64,000 nucleotides of DNA from Myxococcus hansupus (GTDB lineage Bacteria; Myxococcota; Myxococcia; Myxococcales; Myxococcaceae): assembly GCF_000280925.3 (NCBI RefSeq), contig NZ_CP012109.1, forward strand, positions 7,708,501-7,772,500, read 5' to 3'. The notes under the pieces were generated by a model that made no database searches, was not told the DNA's origin, and saw only the letters and a program-made list of their open reading frames with translations. The translations under genes were made by a program, and so were the position numbers. Below, piece by piece: positions 55,235-64,000 of this stretch; position 1 is the first letter of the stretch; every line of letters starts with the position of its first letter.

Positions 55235-57037
55235 ATGGGTGGACTTGGAGCCCCCCGGGCCCTGCTCTCATCGCTCGCTGGGCTGTTGCTCGCCTGCGGC
55301 GGACAGGACGTCACGGACGAAGCCTCGATGAGCACGCTGCCGGCGGAGGAGAACTTCCTCGGCGAGGAATCCCAGGCCCTGCTGGGTGGGTGGCCATGGC
55401 CCAACCCCACGCCCACGACGCCGGCCGTCGCGCTGGCGCTGGAGGTGGAGAACGGCGTGGGCAAGCCCCTGCGCGTGCGCGAAGGCACCACCTTCTTCAT
55501 CAACCAAATCGACATCCGCTCCTTCGTGACCTCACGCAGGGACCAGGGCCTGACCAACCTCATCCGCCAGAGTGACTTCGGCGGCCTGGGCTGGCTGGGT
55601 GTGCGCCAGGTGGACCAGGAGTCTGTCGGCGCGCCGGGGCCCTACACCCGCCGCCGCTACTACCGGGAAGCGGCGTGGATGAACCTGCCCAGCCACTTCA
55701 TCGTGGAGCAGGTGGACGCGCGCGGCCGCATCACCGGCGTGCCCATCCTCCTCAACGCGGGCGTCGAGCATCAGCGCCGCCCCGGCATGGACGACTTCTT
55801 CATCCGCCGCTTCCGCGGCATCCAGACGGCCACCGGCTGCGCCACGCCGGATGACTGCTCGGCGTCCACGTCCTTCGAGGAGGAGGCCATCCTGGAGCTG
55901 CGCAACGCGTATGACCACGCCAAGCGCCAGACGCTCTCGCTGCGCCCCGAGACGCGCGCGCTGCGCCTGCGCTGGACGCTGCGTCCGGGCGCGCCCTACG
56001 AAATCCCCGTGGAGCAGGTGCGCAACGCGCAGTACGCCTATGGCTTCCGCATGGGCGTGGAGCCGCTCACCCGCGCGCGCGCGGACGGCACCTACGCGCC
56101 CGGCACGGAAATCTCCTTCCAGCTCACCCTGCGCGACGGCGCGGGCAACCGGCTCCACCCCAAGGGCTACCTGCCGCCGTACAACCAGGTGGCGCCCGAC
56201 GGCACCGACTCCGGCCTGCAGTACTACCGGGCCTTCTTCGACGCGACGGCGACCTACTACCGGCGCAAGCACCGCGAGCGCATGCTGATGACGCAAATCA
56301 TCGGCCCCGCGCAGCACATCCAGCCCATCCGCTCCGTCGTCGCGCTGGAGGCGTTCCTGGACCCGGCCGTGGACGAGCAGGTGGTGGCCACGCCCGAGCG
56401 GGACGGCGTCTTCTCCCAGTTCGCCACCCTGCCCTTCGCCAACATCCTCTTCGGCGGCGCCTTCATCGACCCGGCGCTGTGGGACGTGCCCAACACGGAC
56501 ACGTGGCAGTTCAAGCTGCCGCACAACGCCGCCCCCGGCACCTACCTGGTGACGGTGAAGGGCCGCCGCACGTACCTGGGCGAGGACATCCCCGGCTCCA
56601 CCACCATCGAAATCCAGGTGGGCACCCGCCAGCGCACCGAGCCCAAGCTCACCACCGGCCCCTGCACCTCCTGCCACAGCCAGGGCGGTCAGCTCAGCGA
56701 AGTGCTGCACGCCAACGAGAACCGCGCCGCGTGCGCCGGCTGCCACTCCCCGCTCGCCTTCGAGCTGGAGGGCCCCATCTTCGTGCGCACCCACTTCATC
56801 CACTCGCGCTCGAACCGCTTTGACGCACCGCTCCACCAGTGCTCGTCCTGTCACCTGACGAAGGAGAGCATCCAGCGCACCAGCAAGGCCGCGTGTCTGT
56901 CCTGCCACAAGAGCTACCCGGACAACCACGTGGCGCAGTTTGGACCCATCGAGAGCATGTACGTGGGGGGTGGTGCGGAGTCTTTCCAGCAGTGCACCGG
57001 CGCCTGTCATACTCGGCACCCCGGCAGCGGCCTCTAA
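55235..57037 (+). CDS. Multiheme c-type cytochrome lipoprotein (five heme motifs)
   Basis: 600 residues. The lipobox LLLAC (Cys21) anchors it. The first 450 residues look like beta-rich domains without known motif. Heme sites lie in the last 125 residues: CTSCH (about 477), CAGCH (about 500), CSSCH (about 536), CLSCH (about 554) and an unusual CTGACH (about 588, three residues between the Cys). Each HxH or nearby His could serve as a ligand (LHANENRAACAG, THFIHSRSNRF). Such proteins carry electrons across the envelope. The ATG has GAGGAG at seven bases. The genomic context with sensors suggests a redox-linked process, which is an inference. Confidence 0.85.
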   Translation: MGGLGAPRALLSSLAGLLLACGGQDVTDEASMSTLPAEENFLGEESQALLGGWPWPNPTPTTPAVALALEVENGVGKPLRVREGTTFFINQIDIRSFVTSRRDQGLTNLIRQSDFGGLGWLGVRQVDQESVGAPGPYTRRRYYREAAWMNLPSHFIVEQVDARGRITGVPILLNAGVEHQRRPGMDDFFIRRFRGIQTATGCATPDDCSASTSFEEEAILELRNAYDHAKRQTLSLRPETRALRLRWTLRPGAPYEIPVEQVRNAQYAYGFRMGVEPLTRARADGTYAPGTEISFQLTLRDGAGNRLHPKGYLPPYNQVAPDGTDSGLQYYRAFFDATATYYRRKHRERMLMTQIIGPAQHIQPIRSVVALEAFLDPAVDEQVVATPERDGVFSQFATLPFANILFGGAFIDPALWDVPNTDTWQFKLPHNAAPGTYLVTVKGRRTYLGEDIPGSTTIEIQVGTRQRTEPKLTTGPCTSCHSQGGQLSEVLHANENRAACAGCHSPLAFELEGPIFVRTHFIHSRSNRFDAPLHQCSSCHLTKESIQRTSKAACLSCHKSYPDNHVAQFGPIESMYVGGGAESFQQCTGACHTRHPGSGL

Positions 57038-57067
57038 CCCCCCGCGCGCACACCTCGGAGTGCCTCC

Positions 57068-58228
57068 ATGGCCCAAGTGAAGATGCAGACGGCTCGCACC
57101 ACGTTGAAAGAGCCGGATGCCGCCGCGGAGGATCTCCTGAGTCAACTGGGCGGGGACACCCCCCGCCTGGTGACGATGTTCGCCTCGCGGGAGCGGGACC
57201 AGTTGGCCCTCAACCGCGCGGTCCGGGCCCGGCTCCCCGCGGGTGTGCGTCTGATTGGCGCCACCACCGCGGGTGAGCTGGACAACACCGGCATCCACGA
57301 GGGCAGCGTGGTGATGAGCGCCCTCTTCGGTGACTTCGAGATTGGCCTGGGCCTGGGCATCGGCCTGTCCGTGGACGCCATCAGCGCGGGCGCGGCCGCC
57401 ATCAAGCGCGCATGTGAAGACCTGGGCGTGCGGCAGCAGGACCTGGATCCGCGCCGCTACGTCGGTCTCGTGATTGACGACGGCTTCCGTTACAAGAAGG
57501 AAGAGCTGCTGCTCGGCATCCTGGAGAAGTGCCAGACGCTGGTGCTGGTGGGCGGCGGCGCCAGTGACGCCAACCGCGACCCGGCCAAGCAGTCCGCCCT
57601 GGTCCACGTGGACGGCGAGGTGGCCACCGACGCGGTGCTGGTGGCGCTCTTCAAGACGAACGCGCCCTGGGCCGCGCTGCGCTCACACTGGTACGTGCCC
57701 ACCGGCGAGAAGCTCACCATCACCAAGGTGGATGAGAGCCACACCCGCGCGCTCGAAATCGACGGGCACCCGGCCGCCAAACGCTACGCCGAAATCCTGG
57801 GCGTGGGCGTGGACGAGCTGGAGTTCGGCACGCCCCGCGGCTTCGCCGTGCGCCCCACCGCCCTGCGCGTGGGCCGCGAGTACTTCATCCGCGCCGCCTG
57901 GAGCCCCCAGGAGGACGGCTCCATCCTCTTCGCCAACCTCCTGGAGGAGGGCACCGAGCTGGAGCTGATGAAGCTGGGGGACATGGCCGGCATGACGCGC
58001 AGCTTCTTCACCGACGAGGTACCCCGCAGGGTCCAGAACCCCCAGGCCGCCCTCCTTTTCCACTGCGGTGGACGCATGTGGTACGCCAGCGCCACCAATA
58101 CCACGCAGCAGTTGGCGGAAACGCTGAGGGCCGCACCCACCGCCGCTGGTATGAACGTGCACTTCGAAATCTATTCGGGGTTCCACATCAACACCACGCT
58201 GACCGCGCTGGTCTTCGGGGCGAACTGA
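57068..58228 (+). CDS. FIST-domain sensory protein
   Basis: 386 residues with FIST_N (about 40-215) and FIST_C (about 225-370). FIST domains are predicted to bind small ligands such as amino acids; NosP members bind NO through heme. Segments include MFASRERDQLALNRAVRARL, GATTAGELDNTGIHEGSVVM and LFHCGGRMWYASATN. Whether this one binds heme cannot be told, but the neighbouring cytochrome and kinase make that worth testing. It precedes the hybrid kinase by three bases, so the kinase is its likely output. Confidence 0.85.
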   Translation: MAQVKMQTARTTLKEPDAAAEDLLSQLGGDTPRLVTMFASRERDQLALNRAVRARLPAGVRLIGATTAGELDNTGIHEGSVVMSALFGDFEIGLGLGIGLSVDAISAGAAAIKRACEDLGVRQQDLDPRRYVGLVIDDGFRYKKEELLLGILEKCQTLVLVGGGASDANRDPAKQSALVHVDGEVATDAVLVALFKTNAPWAALRSHWYVPTGEKLTITKVDESHTRALEIDGHPAAKRYAEILGVGVDELEFGTPRGFAVRPTALRVGREYFIRAAWSPQEDGSILFANLLEEGTELELMKLGDMAGMTRSFFTDEVPRRVQNPQAALLFHCGGRMWYASATNTTQQLAETLRAAPTAAGMNVHFEIYSGFHINTTLTALVFGAN

Positions 58229-58231
58229 GCC

Positions 58232-61174
58232 ATGGCCAACTCACAGCCTCCCTCGGAGTCTCCAGCGGACAACGCCTCCCTCCTGCTCGTGGCCAGCGAG
58301 CGGGAATGCCAGCGCGTGGAGGACGCGCTCAACCACGCGGGCGTCACGGTGCGCACGGAGCGCGCCACCACGGCCGCCGCGGCGGAAGCGGCGCTGTCGC
58401 GCACGTGGAGCCTGGTGCTGTGCGGCGCGGAAGTGCCCGGCGCGGGCTTCGCCGAAGTCCAGGCACTCTGGGGCAAGTACGGCAAGGAGCTGCCCTTCGT
58501 CGTGATGTCGCGCGACTGGAACGAGGACACGCTGGAGGCCAGCGTGCGCGCCGGGGCGCTCGACTACATCACCGAGGACCGCTTCAGCCGGCTGGTGCCC
58601 ATGGTGCAACGCGAGCTGCGGATGACGGCGGACCGCCGCCGCCACACCGCCACCGCGGAGCAGTTGGAGCGCACCAACTACTTGATGGAGAACATCATCG
58701 ACGCGATTCCGTTCGTCCTCTTCGTGAAGGACGCGGACTCACGCCGGCTGGTGGTGGCCAACAAGACGTTCGCGGATGCCTTCCGCGTCACCAAGCAGTG
58801 GCTGCTGGGGAAGCTGGACCATGACTACTTCCCCAAGGAGCAGGCCGAGTCGTTCATCGCCATCGACACGGAGATTCTCGAAACCAAGCAGATGAAGTCC
58901 TTCGAGGAGGTGGCCCGCGCCGACGGCGTGGACCGCATCTTCGCCACGCGCAAGCTGCCCCTGCTCGACGAGCACGGCGTGGCCCGCTACGTGATGGGCG
59001 TCACCGAGGACATCACCGAGCGCAAGCAGCATGAAGAGATGCTGCGCGCGTCCAAGGCGGAGCTGGAGGCGGCCAACAAGCAGCTCGCCGCCAGCCTGGA
59101 GGAGATCAAGCGCACCCGCGCCGTGTCCGCCCGCTCGCTGGCGTCCTACCAGCAGCGCGCGCTGCAGATGGAAATCATCCGCCAGCAGAACGAGGACCTG
59201 GACCGGCTGGCCCAGGAGCTGGCGGTGGCCAAGCGCAACGAGGAGGAGCGCGCCCGCGAGGCCGAGGCCGCCGTCCGGCTCAAGAGCGAGTTCCTGGCCA
59301 ACTTCAGCCACGAGATCCGCACCCCGCTCAACGGCATCATCGGCTATTGCGACCTGCTGATGCGCGAGGAGGGCCAGCGGCTGACGGCCCATGGCCGCCG
59401 CGACCTCAACGTCGTGAAGACGAACGCCAAGACGCTGCTGGCGCTCATCAACGACATCCTGGACCTGTCCAAGATTGAAGCGGGCCGCGTGGAGGTCGTC
59501 ACCGAGCTGGTGGACGTGCAGGAGCTGGCCGAGGAATGCCTGGCCACGGTGAAGGAGTACCTCAAGGGCAAGGACGTGGCCCTCACCACCAACATCGACC
59601 CGTCGGTGCGCACGCTCCGCTCGGACGCGCTCAAGCTGCGGCAAATCATGCTCAACCTCTTGAGCAACGCCGCCAAGTTCACCGACGCCGGCGAGGTGGC
59701 GCTCAACCTCGTGCCCGCGGGCGACGAGGTCCTGATGACGGTGGAGGACACCGGCGTCGGCATCCCCTCCGACCAGCTCCCCTTCATCTTCGAGAAGTTC
59801 CGCCAGGTGGACGGCTCCACCACGCGCAAGGTGGGCGGCACCGGACTGGGGCTGGCCATCGTGCGCGAGCTGTCGCGCGTGCTGGGCGGCAACGTCAGCG
59901 TGACGTCCACGCTGGGCCGCGGCACCACCTTCACGGTGCGCATGCCCACCTCCGTGGAGAACACGGACACCGTCCCGCCGCATCTGGAGCGCAGCGTGCC
60001 CGTGTCCGAGGTGGCCCAGCACGTGGGCGCCATGGCGCAGCCGGGCGGCACGGTGCTGGTGGTGGACGACGACCCGCTCACCCAGCAGCTCGTGTCCGGG
60101 CAGCTCGAGCCCGCGGGCTTCAAGGTGGTGGTGGCCGAGGACGGCATCGCGGCGCTCAAGCGCGCCCGAGAGCTGCGGCCCCAGGCCATCCTGCTGGACA
60201 TCCACCTGCCCAAGCTGGACGGCTGGTCGGTGCTCAGCCAGCTCAAGAGCGAGCCCTCGCTGGCCGGCATCCCCGTCATCCTCATCTCCGTGGAGGAGCA
60301 GCGCGCGCGCGGCTTCTCGCTGGGCGCCTGCGAGTACCTGGTGAAGCCGGTGGAGCCGGACCGCCTGGTGGAGGTGGTGCAGCGCAGCCTCAGCCAGAGC
60401 ACCGGCTCGGCCACCAGCGTGGGCGAGGTGCTGGTGGTGGACGACGACTCGGCCACCCGCGAGCTGGTCAGCCGCAACCTGCGCCGCGCCGGCTTCTCCA
60501 CCACGGAAGCCCGCAACGGCGAGGACGCCCTGCTCAAGGCGCGCGTCTCGCCGCCCGCGCTGGTGGTGTTGGACCTGATGATGCCCAACCTGGACGGCTT
60601 CGAGGTGCTGCGCCGGCTGCGCGCGGAGAAGCTCCAGGTGCCCGTGGTGGTGCTCACCGGCAAGACGCTCTCCCACGACGAGGAGGCCCTGCTGCGCGAC
60701 GGCTTCGCCGGCTTCGTGAAGAAGGGCGGCCACGCGCTGGAGGACGTCATCGCCCAGGCCAAGGGCCTGCTGCTGTCCCAGCGCGCCGCCACGGCGGGCA
60801 AGCTGGCCCGCGTGCTCTACGTGGAGGACAGCGCGCAGAACCGGGACATCGTCCGCCGCTACCTCAACGGCCACTTCGAGGTCATCGAGGCGGAGGACGG
60901 TGAGCACGGCCTGGAGCGCGCCATCCGCGACGCCCCGGACCTCATCCTGATGGACTTGTCGCTTCCCCGCCTGGACGGCTGGGAAGTCACCCGCAGGTTG
61001 CGAGCCCTACCGGCCGCGGCCACTGTTCCTGTCATCGCGGTGACGGCACACGCGGGGCGGGAGTATCAGGAAAAGGCGCATGCGGCGGGCTGCACCGCCT
61101 ACCTGACCAAGCCCCTTGATCGTGACCAGTTGCTCGAGATGATTCGCAAGCATCTAGGGAGAACCCATGTCTGA
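58232..61174 (+). CDS. Hybrid histidine kinase with pseudo-receiver, PAS and three receivers
   Basis: 980 residues. An N-terminal receiver-like domain (about 15-130) lacks the acceptor Asp ([13 protein letters not shown] in place of DxxxP), so it is a pseudo-receiver. A PAS domain (about 145-270) is followed by a coiled coil (275-350), HisKA with [13 protein letters not shown] (His about 359), and HATPase (about 465-575; [19 protein letters not shown]). Three receivers follow: about 607-725 ([11 protein letters not shown]), 731-850 ([11 protein letters not shown]) and 859-975 ([11 protein letters not shown]), each with its Asp. It overlaps the next response regulator by 8 bases. This is a multi-step phosphorelay hub. 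Confidence 0.92.
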   Translation: MANSQPPSESPADNASLLLVASERECQRVEDALNHAGVTVRTERATTAAAAEAALSRTWSLVLCGAEVPGAGFAEVQALWGKYGKELPFVVMSRDWNEDTLEASVRAGALDYITEDRFSRLVPMVQRELRMTADRRRHTATAEQLERTNYLMENIIDAIPFVLFVKDADSRRLVVANKTFADAFRVTKQWLLGKLDHDYFPKEQAESFIAIDTEILETKQMKSFEEVARADGVDRIFATRKLPLLDEHGVARYVMGVTEDITERKQHEEMLRASKAELEAANKQLAASLEEIKRTRAVSARSLASYQQRALQMEIIRQQNEDLDRLAQELAVAKRNEEERAREAEAAVRLKSEFLANFSHEIRTPLNGIIGYCDLLMREEGQRLTAHGRRDLNVVKTNAKTLLALINDILDLSKIEAGRVEVVTELVDVQELAEECLATVKEYLKGKDVALTTNIDPSVRTLRSDALKLRQIMLNLLSNAAKFTDAGEVALNLVPAGDEVLMTVEDTGVGIPSDQLPFIFEKFRQVDGSTTRKVGGTGLGLAIVRELSRVLGGNVSVTSTLGRGTTFTVRMPTSVENTDTVPPHLERSVPVSEVAQHVGAMAQPGGTVLVVDDDPLTQQLVSGQLEPAGFKVVVAEDGIAALKRARELRPQAILLDIHLPKLDGWSVLSQLKSEPSLAGIPVILISVEEQRARGFSLGACEYLVKPVEPDRLVEVVQRSLSQSTGSATSVGEVLVVDDDSATRELVSRNLRRAGFSTTEARNGEDALLKARVSPPALVVLDLMMPNLDGFEVLRRLRAEKLQVPVVVLTGKTLSHDEEALLRDGFAGFVKKGGHALEDVIAQAKGLLLSQRAATAGKLARVLYVEDSAQNRDIVRRYLNGHFEVIEAEDGEHGLERAIRDAPDLILMDLSLPRLDGWEVTRRLRALPAAATVPVIAVTAHAGREYQEKAHAAGCTAYLTKPLDRDQLLEMIRKHLGRTHV

Positions 61175-61577
61175 AGAAAAAGCGCGCGTCCTGGTGGTGG
61201 ACGACGACCCGGACCTGCTCGACCTCGTACAGCGCTCGCTGAGCGCCTACGGGTTCGAGGTGCTCACGCACACCTCCGCGCTGGGTGTCTCCAACCTCGT
61301 CCGCTCCGTGGAGCCGGACTTCGTCCTCATCGACGTGAACTTCCCCGCCCTCAAGGGCGACAAGGTGGTCAACCTGGCGCGCCAGTACGCGCTGCCGAAG
61401 ACGAAGTTCATCCTGTATTCAGCATCAGACGAATCCAAGCTGCGCTCACTGGCGCTCGCTTCCGGTGCGGACGGATATATCTCTAAAAGCGTGCAAGGCG
61501 AGGAGCTGGCCCAGCGCCTGCGCGCCTTTCACCTGAAGCCCCGGCCGCCCACACCGACGCCTGCTCCAGCCACCTGA
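61167..61577 (+). CDS. Response regulator, receiver only
   Basis: 136 residues: one receiver domain ([14 protein letters not shown], acceptor Asp in VLIDVNFPALKGD, the usual Thr/Ser position occupied by Ser in ILYSASDESK, Lys in YISKSVQG) and a Pro/Thr-rich tail. The ATG lies inside the end of the hybrid kinase gene, so translation is coupled. It ends the FIST operon before a perfect hairpin. Confidence 0.9.
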   Translation: MSEEKARVLVVDDDPDLLDLVQRSLSAYGFEVLTHTSALGVSNLVRSVEPDFVLIDVNFPALKGDKVVNLARQYALPKTKFILYSASDESKLRSLALASGADGYISKSVQGEELAQRLRAFHLKPRPPTPTPAPAT

Positions 61578-61594
61578 ACGCCGGCTGACATGCC

Positions 61595-61626
61595 CGCGGG
61601 TCCCTCCATTCTGGTAGGGACCCGCG
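61595..61626 (+). terminator. Perfect 11-bp hairpin terminator of FIST operon
   Basis: CGCGGGTCCCT pairs exactly with AGGGACCCGCG around the loop CCATTCTGGT, 18 bases after the response-regulator stop. No T-run follows, as usual in this genome. Confidence 0.7.
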
Positions 61627-61669
61627 CGCTTCCACACCTTCCGGGAATCCCCCCACTCTGGAGGGCCGC

Positions 61670-62521
61670 ATGAGCGCGTCCATGGATTACAGTCCTGCTG
61701 AAAGGTTACGACTCGAGTTGGCTGAACCCCTCTTCAACCCCCTCTTGAAGAAATGGGTCGGCAAAGGCGAGCTCGACTACGAGGTCTATTTGAAGACGCC
61801 CACGCTGCTGTCGCTCCAGGCGGCGGACGGCGAGCGGGTGGCGCACGACGAGCTGATGTTCCAGGTGGTGCATCAGGCGCAGGAGCTGTGGCTGAAGCTG
61901 GCCTCCCGCGAGGCGGTGGAGGTGGTGGCGGAGCTGGACCGGGACGCCTTGTGGGCGGCCTCGGCGCGGCTGGAGCGCATCTGCCGCGTGCTCCAGGCCG
62001 TGAAGCAGGAGCTGGCCATCATGGAGACGATGACGCCGGACACCTACCAGGTCATCCGGCGCAGCCTGGGCAACGGCAGCGGCCAGGAGTCTCCCGGCTA
62101 CAACATGCTGCGCAAGGTGGCCCAGGGGCTGGAAGGCGCCCTGGACCGGCTGCTGGCCCGCCGCGGGCAGACGTTGACGTCCGTGTACCGCGCTGGCGGC
62201 CCGGACGACCTGAAGCGCATCTGCGAGCAGTTGGTGGACATGGACGAGGCCTTCCAGGGCTGGCTCCACGCCCACTTCCAGTTGGTGCGCCGCACCATTG
62301 GCGTGGACCGCTCCGTGAAGGCGCTGGACGGCCTGCCCACGCAGGTGCTCCAGGGCCGGATGACGCTGCCCCTGTTCCGCGAGCTCTGGGACGTCCGGCT
62401 GGAGCTGACGGCCGGCTGGCGGCGTGAGGGCGGCGTCGCCCCGGGCGCGGACCGGGGTTCACCGGGCGGAGGCTGCCCCATGGCCCACGCGGCACGGACC
62501 CAGCAGGTGGAGCGCCCATGA
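61670..62521 (+). CDS. Tryptophan 2,3-dioxygenase-superfamily protein
   Basis: 283 residues, all-helical. The TDO core is visible: LLSLQ, HDELMFQVVHQAQELWLK (His59, His68), METMTPDTYQVIRRSLG with SGQES in place of SGFQS, and WLHAHFQLVRRTIG whose His202 aligns with the proximal heme ligand. The usual GTGGTSG active-site motif after the heme ligand is absent, replaced by VDRSVKALDG. A family-like LFRELWDVR ends the core. The C-terminal tail is Gly-rich with a Cys. So heme binding seems kept while substrate binding has changed. It overlaps the methyltransferase (ATGA), suggesting a two-step modification of an indole or related compound. Confidence 0.75.
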   Translation: MSASMDYSPAERLRLELAEPLFNPLLKKWVGKGELDYEVYLKTPTLLSLQAADGERVAHDELMFQVVHQAQELWLKLASREAVEVVAELDRDALWAASARLERICRVLQAVKQELAIMETMTPDTYQVIRRSLGNGSGQESPGYNMLRKVAQGLEGALDRLLARRGQTLTSVYRAGGPDDLKRICEQLVDMDEAFQGWLHAHFQLVRRTIGVDRSVKALDGLPTQVLQGRMTLPLFRELWDVRLELTAGWRREGGVAPGADRGSPGGGCPMAHAARTQQVERP

Positions 62522-63552
62522 CGGTGGAGGCCACGGCCCTGGCCCCCACCCCTCGCGCACTCCTCCACCTGCTCTACAACGGCGCCCGCGCGGTGGACGT
62601 CCTGGAAGCATCATTGGAGCTGGGGCTGCTGGACGCCCTGGAGCCCGGCCCCGTCACCCTGGGCGAGCTGGCCGCGCGGCACCGCCTGGTGCCGGTGCGG
62701 CTCTACAAGCTGCTCGACTGCCTGGAGAGCTTGGGGCTGGTGCGGCGCGAGCAACCCTCCGACGCCCTGGAGTCCGCGCGCTACCAGGCGGTGCCCGGCC
62801 TGCGCGCGGCGGCCCAGGCCGTCCTGGGTCCGCAGTCGCTGGAGAAGGACCGGGAGCGCTACGCCTGGCGGGAGCTGCACGGGCACCTGCCGCAAGTCCT
62901 CCGGGGAGAGCGCTCCATGCCCTCCGCCGCCTTCGACTGGCCCCCGCGAACGGACGCCCAGGTGGAGGGCTTCGAGGCCAGCATGGCCGCGGGCCTCCCG
63001 CCCATCCTGGAGACGTTCCGCGCCCACGGCCCACGGCTGTGGCCCGGCGGCGGGCGGATGCTCGACGTGGGGGGCGGCGACGGCACGCTGGCCGCCCACC
63101 TGGCGAGCGAGCACCCCCAGCTCCGGGTGGACGTCTTCAACCTGCCCGCCACCGCGCCGCTCGTGGCCCGCACCCGCGAGCGCTTCGGCCTCCCCGAAGC
63201 GCGGCTGGGCTTCCGCGGCGGTGACTTCCTCAAGGAAGCCCTGCCCTCCGGCTACGACACGCTCAGCTTCGTGCGGGTGCTGCACGACTGGCCCGCGGAC
63301 ACCGCGCGCACGCTGCTCACCGCCGCGCGAGAGGCGCTCCCGTCCGGAGGCCGCATCCTCATCTGCGAGGAGTTCCGCACCCCGGAGCGGCTCGCCGCCC
63401 AGTTCTTCTGGTCCTACTTCCTCATGGGCGTGGACACCTGCGTGAGCCGCCTGCGCGAGGTGGAGCACTACCTGCGCGTGCTGGACGAGACGGGCTTCAA
63501 GAAGGCCGAGGTCCTCCCCGGCCCCTTCGAACTCATCATCGCCCACCGGTAA
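62518..63552 (+). CDS. SAM-dependent O-methyltransferase (HIOMT-like)
   Basis: 344 residues. A winged-helix dimerisation domain (about 15-100: LLDALEPGPVTLGELAARHR) precedes the Rossmann domain with MLDVGGGDGTLAAHLASEHP (SAM motif I, about 180-200). The catalytic region FVRVLHDWPADTARTLLTAA, with His-Asp-Trp, is typical of plant-like and bacterial small-molecule O-methyltransferases. It probably methylates a phenolic hydroxyl on a product of the adjacent TDO-like enzyme. Known TDO/methyltransferase pairs occur in 3-hydroxykynurenine and anthranilate pathways of natural products; the substrate here is not known. Confidence 0.88.
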   Translation: MTVEATALAPTPRALLHLLYNGARAVDVLEASLELGLLDALEPGPVTLGELAARHRLVPVRLYKLLDCLESLGLVRREQPSDALESARYQAVPGLRAAAQAVLGPQSLEKDRERYAWRELHGHLPQVLRGERSMPSAAFDWPPRTDAQVEGFEASMAAGLPPILETFRAHGPRLWPGGGRMLDVGGGDGTLAAHLASEHPQLRVDVFNLPATAPLVARTRERFGLPEARLGFRGGDFLKEALPSGYDTLSFVRVLHDWPADTARTLLTAAREALPSGGRILICEEFRTPERLAAQFFWSYFLMGVDTCVSRLREVEHYLRVLDETGFKKAEVLPGPFELIIAHR

Positions 63553-63679
63553 AAACGACAGGGCGTGCCCCCCAATTGTCACCCCCACCGCCGCTTGGCG
63601 TCAGGGAAGCCCTGGTAGAATGGGCCCATCCCCGGGCCTCCCGGAGGCCAGCCAAGCATGCCCCCGTCTGTTGAAGCCC

Positions 63680-63695
63680 TGGCACGGGTTCTGCA
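63680..63695 (+). promoter_or_regulatory. Sigma-54 (-24/-12) promoter
   Basis: TGGCAC-GGGTT-CTGCA matches the sigma-54 consensus TGGCAC-N5-TTGCA in all but one base and has the invariant GG and GC separated by ten bases. It lies about 70 bases upstream of the hydrolase gene. An enhancer-binding protein should activate it. Confidence 0.75.
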
Positions 63696-63766
63696 CAATT
63701 CCAACGACAGAAGTGTGTAGCAGCAGCACGGCAGCGACGCAGTCCGACGAAGAGGAGGGACTCCGC

Positions 63767-64000
63767 ATGAAGAAGCAGGGTTCACGCAGGTCGGATGAAG
63801 GCTCGGAGAAGGCGGTTCGCGGGCTGGTGACGCCCGAGTCCGGGGCAGGTTCCTGGACGCCCCCCATGGCGGACGGAGAGGTCCGCATCCCCGTCGAGGA
63901 AGGCGTGGAGTTGAGGGGTCTGCTCCAGGTGCCACCGGGCGCCACGGGCGTGGTGGTGCTGGCCCGGGGCCACGGCAGCAGTCGCCGGGGTGCCACGGAC
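63767..64000 (+). CDS. Alpha/beta-hydrolase (dienelactone hydrolase-like), 5' part
   Basis: The first 78 residues of a longer protein that runs off the right edge. After a polar, Ser-rich N-terminus comes VRIPVEEGVELRGLLQVPPG and VVVLARGHGSSRRGATD, which matches the N-terminal strands and oxyanion-hole segment (usually FAHGSGSSRxS) of dienelactone-hydrolase-like proteins. The nucleophile is beyond the window. AGGAGG lies ten bases before the ATG. It is under the sigma-54 promoter. Confidence 0.65.
   Translation, partial: MKKQGSRRSDEGSEKAVRGLVTPESGAGSWTPPMADGEVRIPVEEGVELRGLLQVPPGATGVVVLARGHGSSRRGATD

Overview
The window is about 70% GC and gene-dense. It encodes many signalling proteins and lipoproteins: a Ser/Thr kinase, a sensor kinase, a hybrid kinase with several receivers, lone receivers and a Gly-rich lipoprotein. 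At least one strong sigma-54-type promoter is present. This fits chromosomal DNA of a myxobacterium (Myxococcota, Myxococcus/Corallococcus-like). I saw no phage, insertion sequence, integron, CRISPR array, rRNA or tRNA. The assignment rests on protein recognition by eye, not on a search.

Layout. 1-5.3 kb: truncated amidohydrolase, small lipoprotein, TreT-like glycosyltransferase, NfeD protease overlapping a slipin, and a DUF2721 membrane protein. 5.4-9.4 kb: MerR regulator overlapping a VIT/vWA protein, behind a repeat-rich promoter. The 3' end of the vWA gene and its terminator hairpin are followed by diverged tandem copies of about 83 bp. 9.5-16.4 kb: TPR/membrane protein, SDR enzyme, DUF1232 protein, an FbpABC-type ferric iron transporter and a secreted NTF2-like protein. 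16.4-22.3 kb: PfkB kinase, a two-lipoprotein pair whose first member has a JAMM metalloprotease signature, gyrA and a TPR protein. 22.4-28.8 kb: secreted M24 peptidase, single-domain response regulator, thioesterase, ung, CpaF-type ATPase and a periplasmic protein.

28.8-39.7 kb: Gly-rich lipoprotein, Ser/Thr kinase behind a large RNA hairpin, degenerate GT51 transglycosylase-like protein, flavin reductase-like protein, an operon of two lipoproteins (LpoA-like, and WD40 with an inserted retropepsin-like domain), dnaJ and a PD-(D/E)xK-like protein. 39.8-45.5 kb: ABC exporter and a set of uncharacterised membrane and soluble proteins. 45.5-52.9 kb: a four-gene Tad-like (TadE/TadG) operon and a RapA-like SNF2 ATPase. 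53.1-61.6 kb: sensor kinase, five-heme cytochrome lipoprotein, FIST sensor, hybrid kinase and response regulator, ended by a perfect hairpin. 61.7-64 kb: tryptophan-dioxygenase-like enzyme overlapping an O-methyltransferase, then the start of a hydrolase behind a sigma-54 promoter.

How they work together. Tight overlaps (ATGA, TGATG, TTGA) define nfeD-slipin, merR-vWA, fbpA-fbpB, LpoA-like/WD40, the tad genes, FIST/hybrid kinase/receiver and TDO/methyltransferase. The most unusual items are the WD40-retropepsin lipoprotein operon, the JAMM lipoprotein pair, the degenerate transglycosylase, the TDO variant with its methyltransferase, and several perfect inverted repeats in divergent or leader regions.
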